From contig NC_072800.1 in NCBI RefSeq assembly GCF_028583425.1, forward strand, positions 6,585,001 to 6,649,000: DNA of 64,000 nt, given 5' to 3'. The notes beneath the pieces are model-generated. The model had not been told where the DNA came from, did no database searches, and saw nothing but the letters and a program-made list of their open reading frames with translations. Positions 20,688-32,024 of this stretch are shown here, one piece after another. This DNA comes from Eublepharis macularius. Its lineage: Eukaryota; Chordata; Lepidosauria; Squamata; Eublepharidae. How positions within the stretch are numbered: the first letter of the stretch is position 1; each line of letters begins with the position of its first letter. The position numbers and the translations under genes were made by a program.

Positions 20688-23282
20688 AAATGCAAAAAAC
20701 TGAACATTCTACCCAAGGGACTGCGTGTGAGGAACCCATTGGAATCCACTTACTACACAGACTACAGTGAGAAACTATGCAACACCTTATCCAGGAAACT
20801 CTTAATTCACCTCATTGGACTGATGTACAGCAAGCAACAATGGATCAAGCAAGAGATCTCTGAACTAGACTCTTCCATGAAAAACAATCCCTCTGCACAG
20901 ACCAGGAACTGGCAGATGTTTACCAAAACCAGAGAAACTATTTATTGCACACTACTTACTGAATTACAGAACAAGAAGGAGAAGAAATTCTCAAAACTCC
21001 TGCATGCAACAGGGAACAAGAACACTTTGGATCCACCTAGCAACATTATCAACCTCTCCAGCCACAAAGTGAGCCCAGCAGAGGAATCTGTCCTCTCACG
21101 TGGACTATCTGTTTGCCCAGCTGGACCCACAAAAACCATACAACTTTGTGGAGACCTGGAGGCCTATTTTAGACGCCTAAGACTGAAAGAATTCTTCAAC
21201 TACTCTGCTGAACAAAATGATGAACAAAGCACTGAACATACACCATCACAGCAGCAATCACCCTCCCAAACCAGCAATATGTAATCATCGTTACAAAACT
21301 CCAGAAAAAAGAATTCCACATGGACACCCCCTGAGGGCTGGAACTCCTCATTGGACTTTTACATTGAATGCTTCCGTCGACGTACCCAAGCTGAGATAAT
21401 TGACAAACAACAACACCTAAAGCAGAACCTCAGCCATGCAGAAAGAGATGCCATAAACAGCCTCCAAAATAATTCTGGTATCGTAATCAAGGAAGCTGAC
21501 AAAGGCGGAGCAGTTGTCATCATGGACAAACAAAACTACCTACAAGAAGCAGAAAGACAACTCTCCAATACAATATTCTATAAAATACTACCTTCTGACC
21601 CTACGGAGCAATACAAAAGAGAACTCAATAAAATATTAAAGACTCTCCCTGTGGACATACAAGAATGCATCCATACGGACACACCCCAGGAACCACGACC
21701 AGGAAGATTCTACCTACTACCCAAAATCCATAAACTAGGTAACCTGGGACGCCCCATTGTTTCAGGAATAGGCACCATCATAGTAGGAGTCTCAGGATAC
21801 ATGGACTCTATCCTCAGGCCCTATGCCACCAGCACACCCAGCTATTTACGGGACACCACTGACTTCCTCAGGAAAATACAGTCCATTGACAACCTACCAG
21901 ATGACACCATCCTAGCAACCATGGATGTGGAGGCTTTATACACCAATATCCCACATGCAGATGGACTGCAAGCCATAAGGAATATTATCCCGGACAAAAC
22001 CACAGCACACCTCGCCACTGAACTTTACCACTTCGTACTCACTCACAATTACTTCAAATTTGGTGACAGCTTATATCTACAGGTTAATGGCACAACCATG
22101 GGCACACGCATGGCACCACAATAAGCTAACATATTCATGGCGGACTTGGAGCAACGCTTCCTCAGCTCCCATCCACTGGAACCACTACTATACTTAAGAT
22201 TCCTGGATGACATCTTCATCATTTGGACCCATGGGAAGGAAGCCCTTAAGAGATTTCATCAGGACTTCAACAACTTTCACCCTACTATCAACCTGAGCCT
22301 GGACCACTCTACACAACAGGTACACTTCCTGGACACCACTGTACAACTACATAATGGACGGATAAATACCACCTTATACCTGAAACCCACAGACCGATAC
22401 TCATATCTATATGCCTCCAGCTACCACCCTAAACATACCACCCGGTCTATTGTCTACAGCCAAGCTTTACGTTACAACCGTATCTGCTCTCATGCTCTTG
22501 ATCGAGACTCCCACTTAAGAGATTTACAACAAGCATTTTTGGGACTACAGTACCCACCAAATGAAGTGAGGAAACAAATCAATAGGGCCAGACTAGTACC
22601 CAGAAACAGCCTGCTCCAGGACAAACCTAAAGGAACTAACAACAGAACACCATTGGTTGTCGCCTATAGTTCCCAGCTCAAACCCATCCAACGTATCATC
22701 AGTGAGCTACAACCCATCCTGGAAAATGATACCTCTCTCTCAGAAGCCCTGGGTGGAAGATCTTTCCTTGCCTACAGACAGCCCCCCAACCTGAAACGAC
22801 TTCTCACTCACAATCATGAATCGGCCAGCAGAGTCACCAGCACAGGTACCAGGCCCTGCAACAGACCCAGATGCCAGCTCTGCCCTTATATCTACCCAGG
22901 GAATACAATTACAGGACCCAATGTCATCAACTACACTGTCTCTGGCTCTTACAGCTGCTCTTCTTCCAATGTGATATATGCCCTCATGTGCCAACAATGT
23001 CCTTCTGCTCTGTACATTGGACAAACCAGCCAGCCTCTATGCAAAAGAATAAATGGACACAAATCTGACATTAGAAATGGCAACGTCCAGAAACCAGTGG
23101 GAGAACACTTCAATCTACCAGGACATTCCATCAAAGACTTAAAGGTCACTGTAGTTCAACAGAAACCTTTCAAAAACAAAATCCAACGGGAAGCTGCTGA
23201 ATTGGAATTCATATATAAATTTGACTCTGTCAAGCTGGGACTGAATAGGGACTATGAATGGTTATCTCATTATCACAGGTAA
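20688..23282 (+). pseudogene. Penelope RT-GIY-YIG polyprotein with two in-frame stops
   Basis: The frame is continuous over 865 codons except TAA at 21282-21284 and TAA at 22122-22124. N-terminal part: INLSSHKVSPAEESVLSRGL (about 21045-21110), typical of Penelope. RT: KEADKGGAVVIMDK (21490-21530), LPKIHK (21718), ATMDVEALYTNIPH (21915-21955), GTTMGTRMAPQ cut by the second stop, then LRFLDDIFIIWTHG (22196-22235) with the catalytic DD. C-terminal GIY-YIG domain: IYALMCQQCPSALYIGQT ... KRINGHKSDIR (22976-23075), preceded by a Cys-rich CNRPRCQLCPYI block. The product would be a target-primed retrotransposition enzyme. No frameshifts, so inactivation looks recent. Confidence 0.9.
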
Positions 23283-23304
23283 CTGATTTCCTTTACAGAA
23301 GCAA

Positions 23305-23493
23305 GATCAAGGGGAGTCCAGTGGCACCTGGCGTGGGCTTTCGAGGATCGCAGTTCTCTTCGTCAGAAGCATCTGGCGGGGAGAGCTGTGATTCTCGAAG
23401 GCTTGTGCTGCAGTGGAATTGGTTGGTCTTGGAGGTGCTACTGGACTCTTTTTGATTTTGCTACTACAGACTAACACGGCTAACTCCTCTGAA
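23305..23493 (+). mobile_element. Inverted Penelope-tail dimer inside the Penelope 3' region
   Basis: Flanked by the 15-nt duplication CCTTTACAGAAGCAA (23290-23304 and 23494-23508). The left half runs GGAGTCCAGTGGCACC... inverted; the right half runs to GGAGGTGCTACTGGACTC and ends in CAGACTAACACGGCTAACTC. Its hammerhead-like core (about 23370-23410) is GC-mutated (CTGGCGG). The insertion removes nothing from the host element. Confidence 0.85.
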
Positions 23494-23629
23494 CCTTTAC
23501 AGAAGCAAACTGATCTCCATATCAGAAGGAGCTGTTTGCATCTCCATATCAGAAGGAGTTGTTTGCATCTACTCCGCCCTCCCCTCTCCTCCTCTATATC
23601 TGACCAGTTTCTTTTGGCCCTCCATGCAT

Positions 23630-23667
23630 CTGACGAAGAGAACTGTGATTCTCGAAAGCTTATGCTA
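23630..23667 (+). ncRNA. Hammerhead-ribozyme-like motif in Penelope tail
   Basis: CTGACGA at 23630-23636, one extra A, stem II GAGAA (23638-23642) with TTCTC (23649-23653) around loop CTGTGA, GAAA at 23654-23657, stem III A-G-C / G-C-T around TTAT (23657-23666), and A at 23667 as the predicted cleavage-site nucleotide. Type I hammerheads are established in Penelope-like elements. The extra base between the CUGANGA block and stem II departs from the textbook core, so activity is not assured. Confidence 0.55.
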
Positions 23668-23984
23668 CAATAAAATTGGTTAGTCTTAAAGGTGCTACTA
23701 GACTCTTTTTGATTTTGTCATTTCTTTAGCTTTTATCATCTACCTTATATCAAATTGTCCTTATCATGGAAATGAACATCAAAGCTAAAGTAACTGCTTC
23801 CAGTTATTAGTCAGGAAAGATCAGAATGGTCAGGGTGCATAAGAAAAGGTGAAATGAACTTCAGCCCAGGATTAATACCAAAGCTTGTAGCCCTAAAGGG
23901 TGGTTTTGGGTTTATAGTCAATACAGGATCAGAATTGGTAAGGTGCTGCTGCTGGCTGGCAGAGGGAAAAGAGAAAGAGAGGCC

Positions 23985-24150
23985 AAGTCCAGTTGCATCT
24001 TAGAGATCAACAAGATTTTGAGAGTGTAAAGTTTTGAGAGTCAGAGCTTCTTTCTTCTGAGCTTACACTCTGAAAATCTTGTTGGTCTCTAAGGTGCCAC
24101 TGGATTCAAATCCTGCTGTCCTACAGACCAAGATGGCTACCCACCTAACT
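23985..24150. mobile_element. Older inverted Penelope-tail pair
   Basis: CCAGTTGCATCTTAGAGA...CAACAAGATTTTGAGAGTGTAA faces TTACACTCTGAAAATCTTGTTGG...GGTGCCACTGGA. The same layout as the dimers at 8464 and 46134 but a diverged subfamily. No duplication found. Confidence 0.55.
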
Positions 24151-25207
24151 AAGCAAGAGGGTACAAATCTTTGCTCTCCCTCAGAGCCACTCAGTACCAT
24201 AGAAATGTAGATGGTCCTAGTCAAAGGAGAGCAAAAGGCAGGCAACATCACACCTCACCCATAATCACAGCTAAAGCTACAAAACTCAGGAGGACAAGGC
24301 AGGAACAGTCTGTCCTGGGGAGTGGGGGGAGGAGACATAAAAGAAAGAGGGTCTGTAAAGGGGGAGCACAGAAAAGGGAGATTATAAAACTTCTAGACAA
24401 GAGAAAGTAGAACCGTTTTGCAGTCTCCACTTTACTGCAATCCATTCTACACCTGGCTTCATCTTAACTCCAAAAAGTAATTATGAGCACGTGATATTGA
24501 ACTCAGCAGAGGATGACTCTAGATACTGAAACAAAGGTAATGGATGAATTCTAAATGCTTGCAACTTCAAGACTTAAACAGCTTATCCTTCTTCTCCATC
24601 ATTAGAGGTATGTAAGAGTTAGGTTCACAGGGTAGCCTGCTATCCCCTTTTCTTTTATTCCTTGCTCAGTCTGTTCTGTTTGCAACTGTTTGCAAATAAT
24701 GTGTCTGCTTTTTATTTCCTTATTAAACTCCTTTTCCTTTTGCATGTGATCAGCCTGATTTCTGTGTGACCTATTCAGTTATGCATACCCAGAGAGATGA
24801 AGGGAGTGGCAGCAGTTGATCTGCACTCCCCTAGAGTTCACAAGTTAGAGTGCCGGAGCCCCTCAGTAATCGAAGGAGACGGAAGGGGCTGAGATGTTCC
24901 AAGAAGCAGTAACGTGGCAAAGGGTACCTGGCTGTTTGCCCTCAGGTGGTTTGTGCCCTATTAATTGACTAACAGTTGGTGGCAGTACCAAAAGGGAGAA
25001 AAAAAGAGTTGCAACCAGAAGTGGGGAAAGGGAAGCCTGGCTGGCTGGACTGGAGACACAAGGTGGCTGCATAACTTTCTCCTTCCCACGTGGAGGCTTG
25101 CAAGTCCCGTTTCCTCACAACTGGCCTGGCAAATGAACATAAAAATCCATCCTAATTCCAAGATGGCAGTGATCCAAACCAACTGAAAAATACTGTATTA
25201 GAGATGG
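24151..25207. other. No recognised feature
   Basis: Includes a purine-rich stretch (24270-24400) and pyrimidine-rich AATAAA-like words (24720-24740) that could be an old LTR or LINE end. Nothing firm. Confidence 0.25.
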
Positions 25208-25492
25208 TATCAAGTGATATGAGGGTAACCAGTCCCCCAGTGGGGGCTGGTGAAGTGGGAAGGCATGGGAATAGGCCTCCCGGGTGCACTCCTGGGGGGG
25301 GGGCACAATGTCACTTCCCTGGAGTGATGTCATTGGGCCACCCTGAGAGCACTCCTGCACTTCACAGCAGGCCAATTTGAACCCAAACTGGCCTGCTGTG
25401 AAGAGTGTGAGTGCTCCCGCACAAGGAGCAAAAACAAAATAAGTGCTAGCACCCCCTCCTGCCAGGAGGATAAGGGGACCTGGCAACCCTAG
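25208..25492. mobile_element. Inverted-repeat MITE, family D
   Basis: Ends GGGTAACCAGTCCCCC and GGGGACCTGGCAACCCT are imperfect inverted repeats. The centre is palindromic (CAGCAGGCCAATTTGAACCC / AAACTGGCCTGCTG at about 25360-25400). Related sequences are at 30063, 33215 and 55266. Confidence 0.6.
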
Positions 25493-25554
25493 GTGGAACC
25501 TGTGATGTTTGACTTGCAGTAGTTTCTCCATACAAATCATGACAAAGGGAGCTT

Positions 25555-25612
25555 TGACTCTCAAAAGTTCGTATCCTGAAAATTTAGTTGGTTTTTAAAA
25601 TGATACTAGACC
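25555..25612 (+). mobile_element. Penelope tail fragment
   Basis: GACTCTCAAAAGTTCGTATCC...TTAGTTGG...GATACTAGACCC follows the order of the Penelope tail (stem II arm, A-rich core, stem III, terminal GGTGCTACTGGAC). Directly abuts the LTR beginning at 25628. Confidence 0.5.
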
Positions 25613-25627
25613 CGCAAGTAATGCAAA

Positions 25628-26033
25628 TGTCATGTCTGTACCTTGTTTGCATTTTGCACATGCTCTAACACTTTCGTTTCTCTAACAGCCTGAGAACCCA
25701 GCTGTGTTATCTCGTTTCTTTGAAGCTCACAGAAGTGACCTTGCACTGTCTGAAATGTTACAGTTTACTTTCATGCATTCCCAGACCCTTTTCCATGCAA
25801 GCCTGTGGTCTAGCTGGGAGGGGGGAAATGAGTGGGTATTTATAGTTGTACTTTCCTCAAGTCTTTATTCCTATCAAGGAAGTATGTACTGCTGAGATGC
25901 TTTTTTGCCTCTGAGTAACTCTATGGAAATATATATGGAAAAGATTGGATTTCTGAATAAAACCATTTAACCAAGAGCTTGGACTACTTGTTGCAATGGT
26001 GCAGGGACCTGTCTACCATATCCTGTCATCCAT
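25628..26033 (+). mobile_element. LTR, family C
   Basis: Starts TGTCATG and shares with the LTR at 28780-29239 the blocks CAGCTGTGTTATCTC/GAAATC, CTGTCTGAAATGTTAC and the R-U5 part (TATATGGAAAAGATTGGATT, AATAAAACCATTTAACCAAG at 25956-25975, CATATCCTGTCATCCATA). A TATTTATAG TATA box is at about 25839-25847. The 3' terminal bases (AGCCTGACA) are missing. Confidence 0.6.
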
Positions 26034-26084
26034 ATCTTCCTCCAAAGGGGAGGGCTTATTTCAGAATACTATAACTCCACATCT

Positions 26085-26205
26085 ATCTGAAGAAGTAAGC
26101 TGTGTCTCACGAAAGCTCATACCCTACCACTAATTTTGTTAGTCTTATAGGTGCTATTGGACTCTTGCTCTTTTCCACTGCTACAGACAGGCTATCCGTC
26201 TTGAT
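26085..26205 (+). mobile_element. Penelope tail fragment with hammerhead-like core
   Basis: CTGAAGA, an imperfect stem (GTAAGC / GTCTCAC), GAAAGC, then TTTTGTTAGTCTTATAGGTGCTA and ...CTGCTACAGACAGGCTA. A solo 3' tail, as left by heavy 5' truncation. Confidence 0.6.
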
Positions 26206-26499
26206 CTGTAACTCCACACAGTAGTCACTATAGCAAAATAATTTTATTACTCTCAAACATTTTAGTCTGGTATTCCTGCCTTTTTTGTGTGTGCAATAAT
26301 ATCTGGGCATGGAAGGTTTTCAAAAACTGTGTATGCTTTTTGCAAGTTCAGGCTACAATTGAGTGAAACAAGCACAAAAAGAACACTTTCTGGGGAGTAA
26401 GTCCCACTGAATAGACTTGAATAGTGTGGAAAAACAGGGCCTGCCTTGACCTATATCTATATTCAATGTTTAGTCCTGCTTAACACGAGTCAAAATGTC

Positions 26500-27260
26500 T
26501 TGGGTATGCTTGTTAATTGTGAGTTAACTTATTTCTAGAGCTATGCCCTGACTTGTTATCTACCCAGGTGCAATCCAAGAAATCCTTACAGTGTGAGAAT
26601 GGGAGACCCAGGGCCAAGGACATTCCATCCAATTAAGCTTATCTGGACTCAGTTTCGGTTCTTAGGAGGGAGCTGGTCAATGATTTGGGGGCGTGGTGCA
26701 GCTGCAGAGCAGCAGTCCTCTTACGTCATTGCAAAGCTCTGATTGGTCAATCAGATCCTGCCCCCATGTTGTTAGGGAATATGGGATAAAAATGGTCAGT
26801 TCAGTTATGCCTTTGTCCGGAAATTGGGTTTGGCATGGATGCTTATCCGTGGCCATCTGGGTTTACAACTACGTCTTGAAAGCGGGAAACGTTGATGCTG
26901 GAAGCTCTGTTAGGCATCGACTCACGTCAGGGTATGTTTGAGTATTAGGTTAATTGGTGGTGGAGAGTGCCCTCAAGTACCTGGCAAGAGACTCACAGAG
27001 GTGGTTAGGCTCTGCAACCCTGGTCTCCGTTGGAGGTCTCCCATCCAATTACTAACCATGGCCAACCCTGCTTAGCTTCTGAGATCTGATGAGATCAGGC
27101 TCACCTGGGCTATCCATGTCAGAGCATTAGGTTAATTAGCTCTTTGTACTTTTCCTTTTCTTTCTGCACAATCTCTAAAATTAGTATTTTGTTCACCTTC
27201 TTAATAAATATATTTTTTATTTATGTGATGTTTCATTGGTTTATGACGTCAGTGTGAAAA
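26500..27260 (+). mobile_element. Possible LTR interrupted by a 5S SINE
   Basis: Promoter-like words (CCAAT-type GATTGGTCAATCAG at about 26731-26745, ATAAAAATGG at about 26785) and a poly(A)-like AATAAATAT (27203-27211) are spaced as in an LTR. I found no second copy in the window and no clean ends. Tentative. Confidence 0.25.
26956..27125 (-). mobile_element. 5S-Sauria-type SINE, copy 1
   Basis: Minus strand reads a 5S-rRNA-like head (GATCTCATCAGATCTCAGAAG, TTAGTAATTGGATGGGAGAC, close to the 5S rRNA internal promoter) followed by the SINE tail ending CTCTCCACCACC. Flanked by ATTAGGTTAATT on both sides (26944-26955, 27126-27137), a 12-bp target duplication. Confidence 0.9.
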
Positions 27261-27919
27261 TAGTAACTAGGCTAGTTTGCCCTCTGCTAACTTTTGTAAT
27301 TTTTTGGCTGGTGCAGCTGACCCCAGGTATGATCCTGCAAGGCTTGAAGCTTCTCGCTAGGACATAGTAAGGAAACTGGTGGCCGCTGCAATGTGGCCCT
27401 TTGCGAAGGACCTCTTGACCTTTGAACCCATTCAGTTCTTGATAAGAAGGATTCTAAATAGACCTGCTTATGATTGTTGTCATAGGTGGATGTGCACTGC
27501 TAATTTTTTGTGTGTGGAATTGTATGGAATTGTGTGCAAGATTTACTATTTGAATTTTCCTAAACAGTCCCAATAATTGTATTGTGCATACATCCATATA
27601 TAAGTCTATTGCCCATGAGGTTGTGCAGGGCTAATCCTGTAATAGACAGAATTAATTGTAAGGTAACTGTAAGAACAAAGTAAAAGGTAGCCATCAAGAT
27701 ATATAGATCTATACTTCAGGTTTTAAATGGATTCCAATTAATCAGAAATAACCTCAGCATTTAGTGTGTGGAAGAAAATAATTTTAATCACATTTTTGAA
27801 GGGATCCTCCGGAGAGTATTTTGAAACATTGATGTGCAACCAATGGCACCCTATTGTCATCTTAACACTTGAAAGGGAGTGATGCATTGAAGTTCAAGTA
27901 ATTCTCCAGACCAAGTTTT
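27138..27919. other. No recognised feature
   Basis: AT-rich. A short frame at 27379-27576 has no recognisable motif. Confidence 0.25.
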
Positions 27920-28067
27920 TGTCAGGCCTGGCTAGGGGATTCTCTCCTATGGACATATATATGGAAATGATTTGCTTTCTGAATAAAATCATTTAACCAA
28001 GAGCCTGGACTTCTTGTTGCAATATTGCAATAGTAGTCTGCCATATCCTGTCACCCATAGCCTGACA
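27920..28067 (+). mobile_element. Truncated LTR, family C, + orientation
   Basis: From 27955 the sequence equals the R-U5 half of family C (TATATATGGAAATGATTTGC, AATAAAATCATTTAACCAAG at 27982-28001, CCATAGCCTGACA at 28055-28067). The first 27 bases (27920-27946) recur at 28583-28609 in the same direction. Confidence 0.55.
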
Positions 28068-28518
28068 GTAATGGCCACAGGAACTCCCCGGGTGACTCTG
28101 GTTGGCTTGCTGCCCACACCAGTCCATGGGCCAGTCCTGTGAGGGCAAGAAGGTCACACCTCAGCAGCTGCAGCTCTTCCCAGAGCGTGGCCACTGTGTT
28201 CCTTTCTGCATTCGTCTCTCTGCTCTCCTCCCCCATTTTGCAGACTCCTTTCCCCAGGCATAGACTCCGTCTGCTTAGGCTCCTCCACCACTGGTTCCTC
28301 AGCGCTCTCGCCTTCTCCAATGAGCCCTCTAGAGAAGTCCAGTCAAGTGGCATCGCCTCCAACCTGTTGAGGAAACTGACATCCCATCTGGGAAGCGTAG
28401 GATGGGTGGATACCCCATCTTCTACCAACGCATATATGCCAGACCCATGCAGGATCGCTGGGACTTTCCATAAATCCTCGGGTATCACTGGAGTTCCATT
28501 GCCCACACCTTCTGCCAT
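28051..28518 (-). pseudogene. ERV internal ORF fragment, possibly Gag N-terminus
   Basis: A 155-codon frame lies between two family C LTRs and reads away from the minus-strand LTR at 28780-29239, as gag would after a 261-bp leader. It is rich in W, L and E, and has no motif I can name. It runs into the oppositely oriented LTR at 28067. Function unknown; Gag is inferred from position only. Confidence 0.35.
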
Positions 28519-28779
28519 GGTACAGGTAGGGGGATCTCTCCGGTTCCCAGGTTCCGAGGCAACTATGGGATTCTGGACAAAATGTCAGGCCTGGCTAGGA
28601 GATTCTCTCAGACTCTCCACTTCATCCAACACAGTGGTATGATTTAAAAGGGTATCTATTCAGATAAAACTCCTTAGAAGTGCACTGATACATAGAGATT
28701 GCCCAGAATGTTGAAGTAGTCTTTCCCAAGAGGTTATACTCCAGTTCCCCTCCTCCAGTCCAAACAAATCAGTTGAAAT

Positions 28780-29239
28780 TGTCAGGCTATGGATGACAGG
28801 ATACAGCAGACAGATCTCTGGACCACTGCATCAAGACACAGGTTCCTGGTTAAATGTTTTTTTATTCAGAAATCAGATCATTTCCATATACAGGTCCATA
28901 GTCTACTTAGAAGCAAGAAAGCCACCAAGCAGTACAGCTTCCTTCAAAGGAATAGAGGCTTGAGGAAAGTACAGGTCTAAATACTCAAACATTTCCTTCC
29001 TCCCTAATCAACCAGTTTTGAGCTGGAAGAAGTCTGGGAACTCTTGTTGGAGTTTATACACCAGCTAGACAAGACAGAAAGAAACGGTAACATTTCAGAC
29101 ACTACAAGCTTCAAAGATAGAGATTTCCCAGCTGTGTTTTGAGGCTGGGAGAGGGAGAAACTAAAGTGATGCATATAGCGTTTGCAATATGAAATCAAAA
29201 CACAGTATTAGTCATTAGCATCCCCCTAGAACAATGACA
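28780..29239 (-). mobile_element. LTR, family C, minus orientation
   Basis: The sense strand starts TGTCATTG (29239) and ends AGCCTGACA (28780). Carries AATAAA (about 28858-28863 as TTTATT on the + strand) and a TATAAACTCC-like box (about 29055-29062). The likely 5' LTR of the remnant to its left; no matching target duplication is expected or seen. Confidence 0.65.
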
Positions 29240-31762
29240 TGGATGTAGGGGTTACAGACATGACAGAAGTCAGCGAAAGACCTGCCAAAGATGCCCAGCC
29301 AAAGTTCCCACGCCTGGTTCCCACCCACTACCAGCTGCACTGATAAGGTCTCTAAGCATAGCATAGCAAAGCAAAGCATAGGCATAGTGAAGGAAGCTAC
29401 ACTACAGAGGGAAAGCCCATTCCCCCCTCCCCCAGCAGACATGCATTCACAGTTATGGCAGGCAGGTTGGCTTGCCTGCCTGACATTTTTAGAGGCCAAG
29501 CAGAGCCAGAAATAAGTAATTCAGTCTTGGCAGAATTTCTTGGTAAACAGTTTTGCTTTGGCCCCTGAATGATATTTTGGAGAGTGTAATGAGCGACTTA
29601 AACTTTTCTTGTTGAAGGGGTGGGTGGGGGAGAAAGAAAAAGTACGTCTTTCCAGCATCATACTGGCAGTCAGCACTAGTTCCATAGTGTGCATTTCAGT
29701 TTAATGTTGAACGTATATTTATACTACAGTCTTAGGGAGGTTCTATACTTAGCCATTCTCTGCAATGATTTTCTTATTGTTAAAGAATTAGCTGCATGCC
29801 AAATTATATTGACGGATCCACATGACAGTGGAAAAGTGAGTTTCTGAAGCCATTTAGCACCTACATTTTCCCATCCATACAGAGGGTTCTGTTCTGTTAT
29901 GTTCATCAGTTCCACCCCACCCCACCCACACTTATGGAAGTCAAGGGGAGGTATGCTGTTGTCATTTTTTTTTAAAAAAAACTGAGCTGAGTGCTATTTC
30001 ATCACGACACCAGCAATATTGCCTAATGGTAAAAACAGAAATGGCATCAATTCACAAATGGTTAGGGTTGCCAGGTCCCCTTACCATCCCAGCAGGAGGC
30101 TGGGGATCTGGAGCTTGTTTTGTGTCCTGAGCATGCTTCCGGGTGACCCTTGGAGAGACGTTGCATCACGACGTTTTCTTGGCAGACTTTTTTTTACGGG
30201 ATGGTTTGCCTCTCATACCAATGGTATAAGAGGGCCAATATTAAAAATGTTTCACAAATGCTGTCCATGGCAAGCAAGCAGTATAGAGGTTGACCCGCGG
30301 ATTATTTCCCATACATTCCAAAACAAACTTCACTTGGAATAGCAGCACAAAGATCATCCACACACCCCATAGACTGCATATCTGCACAAAAGCAAAAATA
30401 TTGCAAATTATTTAAAAAGGGAGAACTGCAGACATTGTCTGTAATTTGTCATAAGTTAACTACTAGTGCAATCCTACACAGTGTTATTTCAGTCTGAGCC
30501 TACTAAAATCAATAGACTTAGACCTGAGTAACTCTGGATAGCATTGTACTGTACATGTACAAATGATGGTAACTGTGCAACATTTGGCTAGTATGGAGCC
30601 ACCCTCAAAGTGCTTTATTGCTCATTACTTCTGCATAGTCTCTGTGCATCACACAGAAGGGCTTTGAGCTTGGACAGAACATGGGTTTGGATGCTTTTTC
30701 AGCTGCAAAATAGGCACAAAACTTCTAATTTACTGGCTTCCTTACTTATGAGTTGCGAGTTTCATGTGGTATGTGAGGTAAAGGGCCAGGCCACACTTAT
30801 ATCTGAATGAATGGTGAGGAAAAAGGTTGATCTTGGAGTTGCTCTCCGATGCTATTCACATAAAAATTAGAGAAAGGTGCCTCTGGGTATCACGGCTTCC
30901 CTCCGCTAGTGATCACAGAGTAACAGGTGACCTGTCATGGAGCTTTGATACTTAATACACGTGGTAGGAATTTTAAACAGACTGCATCCTGACAGCCATT
31001 CCAGCAAATTGACAGATGGTGGGTTAGGTTGGTATTAATATCATGATGGCAAACAAAATATGACTTGTTCATCTGGGGACATTTCCTAGCCAGACTTTGG
31101 CATCTATGTGCTCTAGAATTATAAATGGACACTGCCCATATGGACTCTTGTGATGTAAACTGAGAAACGTGTAACTGAGAACAATCATTGACAGGGTGCG
31201 ATGCCCCCCTTTCTGCTGTACCTCGCAGGCTCCAGGGTTTCAGAAATGGCAGCTGTCAGGGGAAACTTCAGGTCAGCTACAGTGCAGAGACCTTCAGTAA
31301 TGGAAAGAAAATGCTGATATTTTGGAACGGCCCATGTTTCTTGATGGTATCAAAAGAAAGGTGCTGGCAGTGACTGCCTCTGGGACCAGCAGAACAGAAA
31401 CGGTCCAAGGTCTCTGGAACCCCTGCCTTGTTAAAAGAGCAATATGGACGTTTCTGGCACACCACGCGTCACTGTCCTGCCAGGTTCTTCTGACGCCACT
31501 TCAGATCCATAACAAATGCCCTCGCGACCTCCATGAGCTATTAGGAGAAAATATGGTGGGAAGGAATGCCGAAGCAAGAGTCTTGGTGGATTGGGAGCAT
31601 CTTGATGCTTGTCCTTAAGAGGGCAAAAATTGACAGCGGATGGGATGCCAAGGGCCTTTCCTGCATACAGAGATTAAAAGCCAGCATTCTGAGGTTTTTA
31701 AATTAATATTCAGGATTCCTTTGTCAGGCATCTGTTTTATTTATGAGTAATCCGAGCACTTG

Positions 31763-31764
<2 letters not shown>
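29240..31764. other. Mostly anonymous interval
   Basis: One MITE family D end at about 30063-30130 (TAGGGTTGCCAGGTCCCCTT), an A/T run at 29968-29990, and otherwise nothing that I recognise. The stretch 31193-31620 is less AT-rich and could be a decayed repeat; no frame in it looks like a gene. Confidence 0.3.

Positions 31765-31834
<70 letters not shown>
31765..31834. repeat. (TG)n microsatellite, 70 bp
   Basis: Uninterrupted GT dinucleotides, 35 units. Frames through it (poly Cys-Val) are artefacts. Confidence 0.98.
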
Positions 31835-31837
<3 letters not shown>

Positions 31838-32024
31838 TGCTACTGATGGTGCCAATTCTTTCCCAGAACTCCTTTGCAGGGCAGTGCAGGGCAGTCCTAA
31901 TCAGAGGTACAGTAAAGTATTTTTCCTCTTCTGAGAGTCAGGATCATGAGCTCATCAAAGTCCTCCAGCTTCCTCTATCTATTTCCACAGTCTCTTCCAA
32001 CTAAGTACTGCTTAGAGTTACAGC

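Larger units (their letters stand above)
20688..23719 (+). mobile_element. Penelope-like retroelement with RT and GIY-YIG, plus 3' tail
   Basis: One long frame (20688-23282) codes for an RT followed by a GIY-YIG endonuclease, the diagnostic Penelope order. The 3' region carries two tandem CAGAAGGAG(C/T)TGTTTGCATCT units (23514-23570), a hammerhead-like core (23630-23667) and the tail ...AAAGGTGCTACTAGACTC ending in TTTTTGATTTTGTC (23719). A 189-bp dimer is inserted in the 3' region (23305-23493). The 5' end appears truncated just upstream of 20688 (stop codon in frame at 20679-20681). Confidence 0.9.

Noticed and set aside
28051..28642. Host protein gene on either strand
   Set aside because: The + frame is antisense; the minus frame lies between ERV LTRs and runs into an LTR without its own stop context.
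31743..32004. Cys-Val repeat protein
   Set aside because: Translation of a (TG)n microsatellite.
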